This document shows positions 1 through 12,600 of a stretch of DNA of 64,000 nucleotides, piece by piece. Under the pieces are notes generated by a model. That model had not been told where the DNA came from and searched no databases. It worked only from the letters and a program-made list of their open reading frames with translations. Source of the DNA: Myoxocephalus aenaeus (taxonomy: Eukaryota > Chordata > Actinopteri > Perciformes > Cottidae); assembly GCA_038501785.1 (NCBI GenBank), contig JBAMJR010000003.1:301001-365000 (forward strand). Direction: 5' to 3'. Position 1 is the stretch's first letter. The number at the start of each line of letters is the position of its first letter. Both the position numbers and the translations under genes were made by a program.

Positions 1-595
1 GGTTTAGTTGCCTAAACCTAACTGTTGGTGGTTGTGTTGCCTAAACCTAACTGTTGGTGGTTGTGTTGCCTAAACCTAACTGTTGGTGGTTTTGTTGCCT
101 AAACCTAACTGTTGGTGGTTTAGTTGCCTAAACCTAACGGTTGGTGGTTTAGTTGCCTAAACCTAACTATTCGTGGTTGTGTTGCCTAAACCTAACTGTT
201 GGTGGTTGTGTTGCCTAAACCTAACTGTTGGTTTTGTTGCCTAAACCTAACTGTTGGTGGTTGTGTTGCCTAAACCTAACTGTTGGTGGTTGTGTTGCCT
301 AAACCTAACTGTTGGTTTTGTTGCCTAAACCTAACTATTCGTGGTTGTGTTGCCTAAACCTAACTGTTGGTTTTGTTGCCTAAACCTAACTGTTGGTGGT
401 TGTGTTGCCTAAACCTAACTGTTGGTGGTTGTGTTGCCTAAACCTAACTGTTGGTTTTGTTGCCTAAACCTAACTGTTGGTGGTTGTGTTGCCTAAACCT
501 AACGGTTGGTGGTTGTGTTGCCTAAACCTAACTGTTGGTGGTTGTGTTGCCTAAACCTAACTGTTGGTTTTGTTGCCTAAACATAACTTTTGTTG
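1..595. repeat. Minisatellite, 29/24-bp units
   Basis: About 20 head-to-tail copies of a unit containing GTTGCCTAAACCTAACTGTT, in 29-bp and 24-bp forms. Cut by the window edge, so its full length is unknown. Degenerate copies run on to about 650. Confidence 0.9.
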
Positions 596-1579
596 GTTTT
601 GTTGCCTAAACATCACTGTTGGTGGTTTAGTTTCCTAAACTGTTGGTGCTGTTGTTTTCCCACTGATGTCGCTGTATTTTTCAGCTCCTTCACAAAGTGC
701 AGCTGGTGTTGCGCCCTCCGGACGGATCAAGGAAATGACTGTTGGGCGTTTATCGCCCTGCTTAATGGGCTGCAGGGTGTCACAAGGCTTCTAATCAGCA
801 GGATTTTATGTGGGACCGGCTTGCAATTGAGGCAGAATGTCAAGTGTGAAGAAACACCTCAGTGCTCCCTTTTTAAAATGCACACTCAGGTCTGTGTAGC
901 CAGCCGAGCTTTACCTGCGCTCTCTCAGCGTTGAGAATTGGAGAACAGAATTTGCTGAATGTACACCTGCTGCTACTATCATTATTATTATTATTAGTTG
1001 CATTGCTAGTACTATTGCCGATACCATTACAGCTTTATTATCATTATTATTCTACTATAGCCACTGCTGCTGTTATTACTGGTAGTTGTAACTGTTTCAT
1101 CATCCTACTGCTGTCATTATATGAATCATTTCTGTCATATGCATTGAATGTGTTGTAACTCTGTTATGATGTTCATTCTGGTCACATGACATCTGATAGA
1201 GGATCCTCCTCTGTTGCTCTCCCCCCTTTTCTCCCCTTAAAAGGCTTTTGGGGGGAGTTTTTGGGGTCAGAGGAAGTCGTATGTGTACAGACTGTAAAGA
1301 GTTTGTGATTTTGTCCTATACAAAATAAATGTTATTGAATTACAGTCAATCCGGTCAAAGACCGCCAGCTATCCATCTGCCTAAAGTTGGCTGCCCACGT
1401 TGTACCGTCTCTTTCGTTTGCCCTTCTCCTCATCGAGATTTACGACCGTCAGATTTTATTTTACCGCCTTAGCAAGGACGCAAGAACCATCTGTACCTGC
1501 TACCGCAACAAAAATCAATCTCCCTCCCTCTCTCTCTCCCTCCCTCCCTCTCTCTTTGCCTCCCTCCCTCTGTAACCAG
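596..1579. other. Upstream sequence / intron before the first coding exon
   Basis: No coding exon recognised. 1190-1345 resembles the 3' end of a common fish dispersed repeat (GTACAGACTGTAAAG, then an AT-rich tail). A CTCC/CTCT pyrimidine tract at 1520-1571 precedes the acceptor at 1579. The 5' non-coding exon of dennd4c is expected further left. Confidence 0.5.
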
Positions 1580-1599
1580 GCAGCCGGCGGTGATGGGAG

Positions 1600-1910
1600 A
1601 TGATGGAGGACAAAGGCCCTCGTGTAGCCGACTACTTTGTGGTGGCCGGTCTGACGGACCCGTCCAAGCCGCTGGACCAGGAGATCCACTTTGACGACGT
1701 CTGCCACAAGACGGCCAAGCCCCGGGCGCCCATCACCGACGTGGCCGTGGTGATCCGCTCCATGGGCGAGGAGGTGCCGCCGGGGTTCACCTGCGTGGAG
1801 GAGACGCCCGCCGGCCACTCGGCCGATCTCAACAACGGCGGCCTCATGGTGCCGCAGATCTTCCTGTGCTACAGGCGAGGCCGAGACAAGCCGCCGCTCA
1901 CGGACCTGGG
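1600..1910 (+). CDS. dennd4c: dennd4c coding exon 1 (residues 1-104, N-terminus and MABP start)
   Basis: The exon probably begins at 1580, after a long CT-rich tract ending in CAG at 1577-1579, so it has a 20-nt 5' UTR part here. Tandem ATGs lie at 1600 and 1603; the second has A at -3 and G at +4. It encodes the conserved start and the RRGRDKPPLTDLG block. Donor GTGAGT at 1911, phase 2. An out-of-frame ATG at 1593 overlaps the start (see findings). Confidence 0.95.
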
Positions 1911-2787
1911 GTGAGTAGCGAAGGGGCGCTAACGATGCTAACACGCTAACATGCTAACATGCCGATGTTCGGCATCATGTTCATTAGTTTGGGAGTGAAT
2001 AATAAACTAGTGCTCCAAATGAATATCATCAAATACAGGATGAGGCTCGACGAGAAGTCAATGTATGAAACCAAATTTAACAGTCGTCGAGGTATTTCAC
2101 AAAAAAACGTGATCGTGAACCCTGCGGTGGCGGCATATGAACGTCTGTACAACAATTCATGGCGTTGGTGTGAGACTTCATTCTGGTTGACCGCCATCCT
2201 CACAACCGTGCAAACCAGTACGTAGTATATTCCCAAATGCCTCTCCCACCACCCCCACAGCGCTAGCTTGCGAGCGAGCAGAGCGCGCTAGCACTGTGGG
2301 GGCGATGCTAGCTCGCGTCAGACCTGATTTCCATCGCGCCTCCTCGGGTGAGCGTGGTGGCATCGTCGGTGCGTGCCGGCGGGAAAGCCTAGCAGCTCGC
2401 GAGCGCTAGCAGCTGCTGCCCTGCACTGTTTGAGCTCAAGTAAACAACACTGAAAATACCCGACAACCACCGAAGGTAGCGGGACCAGCAACAGCGGCTT
2501 GTTTATGACTAAATACGATTTGTTTCTTTAAATTTAGTGGATGCGGCCTATAAAAGGGGGCACCTTTATAACCAGCATTTTACGGTAGTCGTGTTTGCTC
2601 GGGCCTCGCTCACACCGCCGGCGGGCAGCGGATAAACCGGTGACATCGCTCATACGAGCGGCTGCCTCCGCAGAGCGGCGCTTATCAGGAGCTCTGCTCA
2701 GACACTATCAGCAGCTCCTGTGTGCTGAGAGCTCAGAGGGGCTGCACTTTCCAGACAGTGGTCGGACTAATGGGAAGCGTGTGTGTG

Positions 2788-2854
<67 letters not shown>

Positions 2855-5800
2855 ACATTGTTCCATGTGATAGTGAGTAGTTGCTCAGGCTTCAGAGGGA
2901 ACAAGGAGTGTTATCTCTGACTGGTTGTTATGTTGATACCGATGTGGACTAGAAAGTAACATGAGGACCTCCAGGTTACAACCACAGACTGTGCATAAGA
3001 AGTGGGCGTGGTCATAGTGACGTCACCCATTGGTTTGTGAACTGATGATTTAAAGCCTCCAGTTCGGCGATTTTGGTCGTCGCCATCTTGGATTACGATC
3101 ATGTTTTTATTGTTTTTGCAACCAGTAAACAGGAAGTGACCTTATGTGGACTGAGGAGGAGCGACGTAGAGACGCCGTATACGTCTCTGGTGTTGACCTG
3201 TCAATCACCTTGTAGCCCCGCCCTAAAGCGTCCCCTGCTTTATGGTCTGTTTGACTCTAAATGACCATAATTTACTAAATGAACATCATGCTGTATTGAA
3301 GAAGACTTGAAACTAGAGATTGTGACATAAACTCATGTTTACAATGTTTACTGAGGGAATACATCAAGAGAGAAGTAGAGTCATTTATATAGACTTCTAT
3401 ACAACCAGAGGAGTCGCCCCCTGGTGGTCAGGAGAGAGAATGCAGCTTTAACACATGAAGCATAGACTTCTATACAACCAGAGGAGTCGCCCCCTGGTGG
3501 TCATAGAGAGAATGCAGCGTTGACACATGAAGCATAGACTTCTATACAACCAGAGGAGACTTTATGTAGCAGCTGACAGCCTCAACAAAGAGACGCACTC
3601 ACTCAATATGTGAAGTAGCACCTCTACTCTTTTCCCCCTGAAGATCAATGTTGCGTTTAACATTTTATCGTGTTGTTTTCTAGCAGAGGTGACCTCACCT
3701 AAAATAGAGAAAAAGACACAAAACTCCTCAAACGACTCCCGAGTCTTTGAAGAGGCATTCAAGGTCCAATTTAGCAAACACAAGAGGCTTGTTTTAAGTT
3801 CTGCAGAATTGGAAGAACTGCACTGTTCTGATGGTGAAGACTGCATCGAGAAAAAGACTGTAAAGATGCACCGATGGAGTTCCACTTGAAACAGTAATGG
3901 AGGATAAGTACATAATGGAAGGGCTGCTTAACTTTACTGCTTCTGTTCTGCATCCCTGAGTCCACTAAGTGCTCTTGTTACGACGCTGTTTTGACAGAAA
4001 CCTACATGCATGTACCGGACATACATTAAATAACGTCTTCAAGGCATAAATACGGCAGCAAGGTTTTTTGTTCTTTTTTTACAGTTTCTTCCCGTCTGTA
4101 CAAATATTGTTTTCCTCCGTTTCTGATTGAACGTCAGTGATGACGTCACGAGAATCTCAACGCTGATCGGCCTTCGCGTCGCATGGATGATACAAAGTTT
4201 TTGACGTATTTGTCTCATTTAGCAGAAATTAGGCGAAACGTTCTCTTCTGGTTTGGTTCGAAGACGCCATGAGTTACGAAGACACTCGAACGCCTCGTGA
4301 CTTACAGGAGAAATCTGCACTTTTAAATGACTTGTACGTTTCCCTTCAGATCCCTTTTCCCTCCTTTATAAGTTGTTGTTGTTGTAAAAGTGTCCCAGAG
4401 CTTGAAGTTATTGAGACATCTGCCACTCTATAAGCTCATAGATCTGACAGTTTTTTCATGAATAGCATTGATTCCTCTTTGCAGTTGTATGGGGTATTAA
4501 TGGCTAATGTCGGGCTCAAACAACTAACTGGCTGCATAATTGTGTTGATGGATTCTTTGGCGGTAATCACACTGTTTGGCGGTCCTCCCCGCAGCGTGCT
4601 GTACGAGTGGAAGGAGCGGCTGATGCAGGGCTGCCAGCTCATCCAGACCACGGCGGCCGGCCGGCCGGCCAACATCAGCGGCAACTCCTCCCAGCGGATC
4701 TACGTCACCTACCGCCGGGCGGCCGAGAGCCAGCCGCACTCCGCCCTGGCCGTCACCGACATCTGCGTCATCATCCCGGGCAAAGGGGAGACGCCGCCGC
4801 ACACCTTCTGCAAGGTGGAGAAGAACCTCAACAGCAGCATGGTGAGAGAATGGTGGACAGAAAGCCCAGTCCTTCCCTTGAGATCTCCTCATGGGTTCAT
4901 GTGGTCATAGGAACCCATGATTAATAGCAGACCCAAAATATTCAGCACATCCTGGCCTCACAAGTCAATATAAGTCAATTGTTCATGTTTATGACACTAT
5001 TCCACAATAAATATGAGCATAAACCATAAGTATGACTCGAAGAGACTCGAGAGTTTTGAAAATATGACTTTTCATATCGATAGCATGAAGCTACACAGGA
5101 TTACCATACAGTTTTGGAATCCTTAGAGCCTACTGAATCCGCCAATAACGCCAAATATAGTTACGATAAGAAAATACAACTTTTAAGTATTTCTTTGGTG
5201 CAAAATACTTTTCCGTTTCTGTATTCTATCATATACCAGTAACACATATATGAACTTATTATCTATGTTCACAAGGGTTTTCTGCATATTATACCTTTTT
5301 TTAATTATTCAAATAGACCTTGGGGTTGAGGAGATCATCAGTATTTAGTATGGGAATGCAAACCATTGGCAATTTTCGCCGTTAAATTGCTGGGGCCCAA
5401 AAAGTTAAATGTCAGGTTTTGGTTTTGATGGGAAAACATCAGTTGGTGTCTCTTTCGATAGCCGCCATTTTGTAAAAAAAACTAACATTCAAGAGACCAA
5501 TTTCTACACGCAGAGCAATGGGATGGATACATGGAAGGGCGGCCATCTTATTTTATAAGGGTGTGCCGGTACACAGAAGTCACGAAATATTCTTTTAATT
5601 TATTTTAAACAGATAATGGTTCATGTGTCAAAGAAAATAAATCCTCCGGCTGGGGTCTGAGGTCAGCGTGGCGTCTATAGAGGAGAGCAGGATTAACGTT
5701 TCATTGTCGGCCAAACAGGAAGTCGGCGTCACACTGGTTCCCCTTGACAAAAAGATCACAGGGTTCTTCCATTGGTTTTTGGATTATTGCAGTGGCCAAC

Positions 5801-6218
5801 ACACGTTTTGAATACTTACAAGTTTTATTCAGCAAGATAATCTTCACAAATGAACTCCACTTTTGTGATTTTTGCAGCGTGAATACAATCAGCAGAAGTA
5901 AGAAGCTCACGTTGCATAGTATGAAAAGTATAGTATAACAAAACGAGTCCGCGGACCGATGTTTTGAAGCCTCGAGTTTGGCATTTTCTCCCGTCGCCAT
6001 CTTGGTTTTCGGAAACTAAAAGTTACCCAAAAGGGGTGGAGCTAAGAACAACCAAACGTTGAATAAGACACTTTTTATGCGACCAAAATGTTAACTTTCA
6101 TGAACTGACATCACAGAATAACTCCTGCAATGTGTTGATCAAAAGAAGGTATTAACGTGTCGGAAGAGTCTTTAAATCTGCAGTCCTGTCAGAGCTCTGT
6201 TTGAAATTCAGAATGTCA

Positions 6219-6266
<48 letters not shown>

Positions 6267-6582
6267 CGGTGCCTCACTTTCCTCAGATGTGAGACGTTAA
6301 ATTGATGGTATGAGCTTCAGAAAGGCCGTCAAGATGACGCTGAGCCTTTATTGGAAGGTGGATGAGGAAGTGGAGGAGAGAACTGGCTGGTGCCTCCAAT
6401 CAGGGACGATTTTCTGAATCCATCAGGAAGTCTTTTAACGCCGCGTGTGTTTAAACTCTTGCAGTGTGTGTTTAGTTTTTCCTCCATTTTTACGACCTCT
6501 GCTCTCGTGTTTGGTTTAATCCTCGTCCCGTGTGTCTCTCCAGGATGCTGCAAGAGTACGTTTGGTATTTTGTAGAACAGCT

Positions 6583-6643
<61 letters not shown>

Positions 6644-9600
6644 GTGGCGGCACACGTGTGTCCTAAACCCTCTGCACACACAGACTAAGTGTTTACAGTC
6701 GGTATCGATCGACCGGCTTGTGGTGCATGAAGTCACATCTCCTGCAGTAGAATTAGGATTTACCTCCACAAATGTTTAAAATTATCCTTTTTTTAAGGAG
6801 TTGAGGCACAAGATGCACCCGTCTGGCTGTATTGACTGTTTATAGTAATACTAGTATTTTAGTTTATTAATAAGTACACTGCCTGGCTTTATTTGAGGCC
6901 AAATGATGAGTGGACAAAGGGTTTCCAATACAACTCGTTCGCCTTGTTTCCATCCTCGTATGTTAATCTGCATTTAATCTGCAAAAGAAAAAACGTTTTT
7001 ACGATCGCTTGAGGTGTTTTCTTTTTGCGCTAAATGGATTATGGAATTTAACTGATGTTTCTGCTGCTTCATAAAACACGTCCAACACCAGCTGAACAGT
7101 TCCCTCGTCGATGCTTCCATGACCGAGCCGACTTGGTTTGCAGCGTCTTCTTCTGCTGTCTATCGGTGGATCGCCGTCTGACCGACTTTATTCGCTTCAC
7201 ACCGGTTGATGGAATCTTTCTATTTTTCTCTTAAAATTTGCTTGCTTTTGCTGACTCTTCTTCTCTTGTTTTCAGTGGGGCTCATCCGTCTTCTTGTGTT
7301 ACAAGAAGTCTGTGGCCAAAACCAACACGATCGCCTACAAAGCAGGTAAACCCTCCTAATCCCATAACTACCAGTGCCAGTATGTGATCCTGTTCCCAGT
7401 GACACCAGTTATCAGCTAAGCGAGTGGTGTCTTGAACACTTTCTCTCCGTTCTTCCTCTCACCACTTCCTCTGCTTGTGGGAGAAACCACTAAATACCAC
7501 TTTAGATAATCTTGAGTTTACACTGAAAATGAAAATGCAGATTTTAGCTCTATTTAGAAGCTCTATTGATTGCATTGAGCGTAAAGTAAAGCCTGTTTCT
7601 CTGCAGCTGCAGGGGTGGGAATCACCAGAGGTCCCACGATACGATATTATCACGATACTTAAGTCCCGATATCATCACGATACTTAAGTCCCAATACAAT
7701 ATTATCACGATACTTAAGTCCCGATACGATATTATCATGATACTTAAATCCCGATATTATCATGATACTTAAGTCCCGATACAATATTATTACGATCCTG
7801 CAATATTATCACGATACTTACATCCCGATACGATATTATCACGATACAATATTATCACGATACTTAAGTCCCAGTACGATATTATCACAATACTTAAGTC
7901 CCGATACGATATTATCACGATACTGCGATATTATCACGATGCTTAAATCCCGATACGATATTATCCCGATACTTAAGTCCCGATATCATCACGATACTTA
8001 AGTCCCAATACAATATTATCACGATACTTAAGTCCCGATACGATATTATCATGATACTTAAGTCCCGATACGATATTATCACGATATTATCACGATATTA
8101 TCACGGTACTTTAGTCCCGATACGATATTATCACGATACTGCAATATTATCACAATGCTTAAGTCCCGATACAATATTATCACGATACTTAATCCTGCTA
8201 CGATATTATCACGATACTTAAGTTCCGATACGATATTATCCCGATACTTAATTCCCAATACGATATTACTACGATCCTGCGATATTATCACGATACTGCG
8301 ATATATTGCGATTTATTACCTTTTTTCAAACGCAAATTGTCCCCAAAGGAAGACTTTGTCAACATATTTGATCATCGTATGTTTTCAGTCTGTTCATCGA
8401 TACTTGGCTTCCGTGTATCGATACAATATCGCCACGCAAAATATCGCGATACTTTGCTGTATCGACTCCCCCCCCACCCCCCCCCTACTGCAGAGTAAGC
8501 CGGCTGCATTCTGCTGCAGCTGCGTTCGCACGTTCAGGCGCGTTGAAGCCTTTAGAATCGGAGCGACGAGATAAGCCTCCGCACGCCGATACTCTGCTCC
8601 TTTTTAAAGCGGTTAAAGGGCTGCCGTGTATTTAACGGTAATGCGGGGCTCATTTAACATTAAATCCGTTTTGGCTGTTTGGAGCCAAGAGCAGCTGGCA
8701 GAAGATGATTCTGAGATAACTCTGTGTGTGTTTTTGGCTCCCGCTCAGAATCGTCTGACGGATGTTTTGTTGTACGTATCTTGAAATATGCAGCCGACTG
8801 TGAATGGAGCGCCGGCTCACACAAGTGGAGTTTATTTTCAACATCTGACTTTATTTACGGACTAATGCAACGGTTTGAAGGACGCTGAACGCAACAAGCT
8901 CAGTTTGTTTTGTTGGTAGATTCACGGAAATGCTGTTAACGTGCACATTTAGCTGTGGATTCAAGCAGCCGACGCAGAATGTCGCTACAGACACCCAGTT
9001 TGTAATATCGCAAATACATAGATATTGCATTATCAAATAAATAAAGTCAAGTCAAGTATCTATGTATCTATATCACAATCACCATTGTGTTTCCTCCTTC
9101 AGCGACGGTCCCTTAACAGACACTTAGTGGAGTCACTTAGTGAACTCTCTCTCTTTCTTCTCTCTCGCTCTCTCCCTCTTCTCTTCTCTCTTTCTTTATT
9201 CTCTCTCTCTCTTTCTCTATCTCTCTCGCTCTTCTCTCTCTCTTTCTTCTCGCTCTTCCTCTTCTCTCTCTCCCCTCTCTTTCTCCAATCTCTCTTACTT
9301 CCTCTTCTCTCTCTCCTCCTCTTCTCTTCTCTCTCCCTCATTCTTCTCCCTTCTCCCCTCTCTCTCCAATCTCTCTCTCCCCTCTCTCTCTTCTCTCTGT
9401 CTTTCTCTCTCTTCCTCTTCTCTCTCTCCCCTCTCTCTCTCTCTTTCTTCTCTCTCGCTCTGTCTCTCTCTCTGTCTCCCCTCTCTCTATCTCTCCCCCC
9501 CCCCTCTCCCTCTCCCTCCCCCCTCTCTCTCTCCCTCCCTCTCAGCTGATACATTCATGTTCAGAAAGTGAACAGAACAACAGAAATCCTTCGTCATTGC

Positions 9601-12600
9601 TTCTCGTTCGTTCCACAGACGGCGTCTAATGACCCAGAGGTCGGATTAATCCCCGAGCGCTGATTGCTTGTCACAGAGCCGGGCGTTTCCAGTGAGACTC
9701 TCGACTCAATAAAGTACATTAACATTATCACGATAATGGACTGAGTTGAATTCTCAGCGGTGTGGAAAGTCGATGGTGCGTCTTCATCCGCTGTGAAGGT
9801 CGCTCTCTGAACGGAGTCCTCAGTGGTTTGTTTTGTTCTCTGGCCTCCAGGTCTGTTCAGCAGATACCCAGAGGAGGACTACGAGTCCTTCCCTCTGCCG
9901 GAGTCGGTCCCTCTCTTCTGCCTCCCCATGGGGGCCACCATCGAGTGCTGGCCGGCGACCACCAAATACTCCCTCCCGGTGTTCTCCACCTTCGTCCTCA
10001 CCGGAGCCTCCGGAGAGAAGGTAACATATAAAATACACGAAAGCGGTCTGCTCGGCTTCCTTCCTCTCTCGTCCAGACGACTGACAAACAAGAGAGAGTT
10101 TCAGTGACTGTTACACCTCAACGACAGACTGTAACTGCCATCTACACAGCTGACATGACCACAGAATAACGCACCACACTGGAGAAAACCACAATACTCT
10201 GCATGCAGCATGGGGAAGTGGGTCAGACAGGAACGCTGTCTTTGTCGGGGGAAAACCTTGAAACTCCACATCTAGTGCTTCTTCTTTCAGGAGAATATGA
10301 ATAAAACACAAATAATGTAGTAAATGCATTCATCGTCTGCATCTGCATTCAGAAGTCTGGTTGTATAGAAGTCTATGCTTCATGTGTTGAAGCTGCATTC
10401 TCTCTCCTGACCACCAGGGGGCGACCCCTCTGGTTGTATAGAAATATATGCTTCATGTGTTGAAGCTGCATTCTCTCTCCTGACTACCAGGGGGCGACTC
10501 CTCTGGTTGTATAGAAGTCTATATAAATGACTCTACTGTCTCAATCTCTAGTTTCTAGTCTTCTTCAATACAGCTTGATGTTCATTTAGTAAATTATGTT
10601 CATTTAGAGTCAAACAGACCATGAAGCAGGGGACGCTTTAGGGGCGGGGCTACAAGGTGATTGACAGGTCGACACCAGAGACGTGTGCGGCGTCTCTACG
10701 TCGCTACGACTACGTCCATTTTGTATACACGGTCTATTGTTTTTAGCCCAGTTTTGTTTGCTAGCTCTTTTATTATTTATGTATTCATGTTTATTTGTTC
10801 GGGACGGATACGAAATACATTCAGACAAACTGAAAACAGTTATCGGATGCAAGTACTCGTCCTTCAAAGGCTCAGTGTGATAAGTCCAGGAGATGAAACG
10901 GTTAGTCGGCGCACGGCGAGGTACGATAAAGCGCACATTAAAAAAACATCTAATTTAAGAGCTAAACATAAGCCGAGACAAGCGGCCGTTAGAAGTCATT
11001 AAAGCGATGTAATGATAATCAATCTTTCTCCAGTGATGATGAGGATCAATTCATTATCTAAAAGGGACGCATTAAATCCAACAGACGGCAACAGGGATTA
11101 GTATTTTAAAGGTCACATTGATCACATTTGGATCGGAGATACTGATACTGACAACACTTTGAGACACTTTAAGTCCTGAATAGTGTTTTAATTTATAATG
11201 ATGAAGAATCACATCTTCTCTTATTAAAATACACTTACCACTTTTATTTTAAAATATATACTTGTTTTAAAGTACTGTTATCTGTTTGTTACTTACCATA
11301 TTTATCTATTATTGCAGTGTTTATTATATTATATATATATATATATACAATATATCTATTGTTATATTTACTGTCAAATTGCTCTTATTCTTCAGCGCAC
11401 TTGGCCAATAAACACGTCTGATTCTGAATCAATAAGACAAATAAGACAAATCTGGATGTTGTTATTGTCCAGTCCATTATTGTTAACAAACCAAATTCTT
11501 CCGCGCTTGTTTTACACCGGACTGACGTTGATTTCCTTGTTCCTCACTTCGTCCGTCTTTGATGTGAACGACGTAAAACACACGAACACGACCGGACGAA
11601 ACCCATTCATATTCCAAAGCTGAGGATATTTTAACAGCACTGCTTTCAACAATCCTTGAAGGAACTATTTCTTCCCAAACATTTTCTATGGATGAAAAGG
11701 TTTCTTAATCTTAAAAAGAAAACCCCTTTCTTAAAAAAAAAGTTCTTCAATGGGTTCTGCAAATGGTTCTGGGTAGAACGTCAGCCCTCCAGGAAGAACC
11801 TTTCTGGAACCCCCTTTTTCTTAGAGTGACGCTGTTGGATTGTTTATTCTATTTTGGACTGATGAGACGTTGTGTTTGATAAATCATAATGTGTAGATTA
11901 ACTAGTAACTACGGCGGTCAGATAAATGTAAAACTAAAGTACCTTTAAAAACTGCACAGTAGTTGAGTTAATGTACATTTCATCGCCGCCTCGAACTAAA
12001 AAACTCAGACTGTGTTTTTCGGGCGTCGTCTGAGTATTTGTTCACGTGTGCTGCCGGTTGTTTGAGACCCGATGAACCCAAATGAACCCCATGAGTACGT
12101 TCAGATTAAACGAGGTGAAAGAGCAGAAAACAAACCTTGTTGCTTGCGTCACACACATGAACGAGCAGCACCGACTCGTATTCGGAGAGGACGGCGATCC
12201 AGGGTTCAGGCGTCAGCAAACAAAGACTCGACTTCTGGGGGAAATGTAGAAAGCCTCACAGGCGGCCGGCAGATAAGCCCGTGACCTTCTGATCTGAGGG
12301 AACTGGGGATCGTCTCATGTTTCCAGGAAGCAGAGGGGATTTTATTTGGCTCTCGTGGTGTTGCTGTTCAATGGAGCTGGAACAAACAATCTTTCTAAGC
12401 TTATTGATGTTTTAATTTATTTACTGACTGTAAAACTGCTCTTTTTTTTAAATTAGTCTTTCATCTGTTGGAATTCCTCCTCTGGAAATGATTGATAAAC
12501 ATTGACAGGTAGATAGTGAACATGTTTTGGATCGTCCTCACTTCTTCAAAGGGCTGTTTGAGTTCAGACTTGGCTTTAGAGTTCAGGTTAGAATAAGTTT

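Larger units (their letters stand above)
4842..7275. other. Intron 2
   Basis: Mostly unique AT-rich sequence. 5940-6050 has a diverged relative of the composite repeat (CGTCGCCATCTTGG at 5992-6005). Microsatellites at 6221 and 6583 are listed separately. No exon recognised. Confidence 0.45.

Noticed and set aside
1..595. Telomere-like CCTAAACCTAAC words
   Set aside because: They resemble CCCTAA repeats but occur once per 24-29-bp unit, not as a hexamer array. An ordinary minisatellite.
2549..2565. TATA box CTATAAAAGG as an internal promoter
   Set aside because: The surrounding words look like a fish transposon remnant, and no start site, exon or donor follows.
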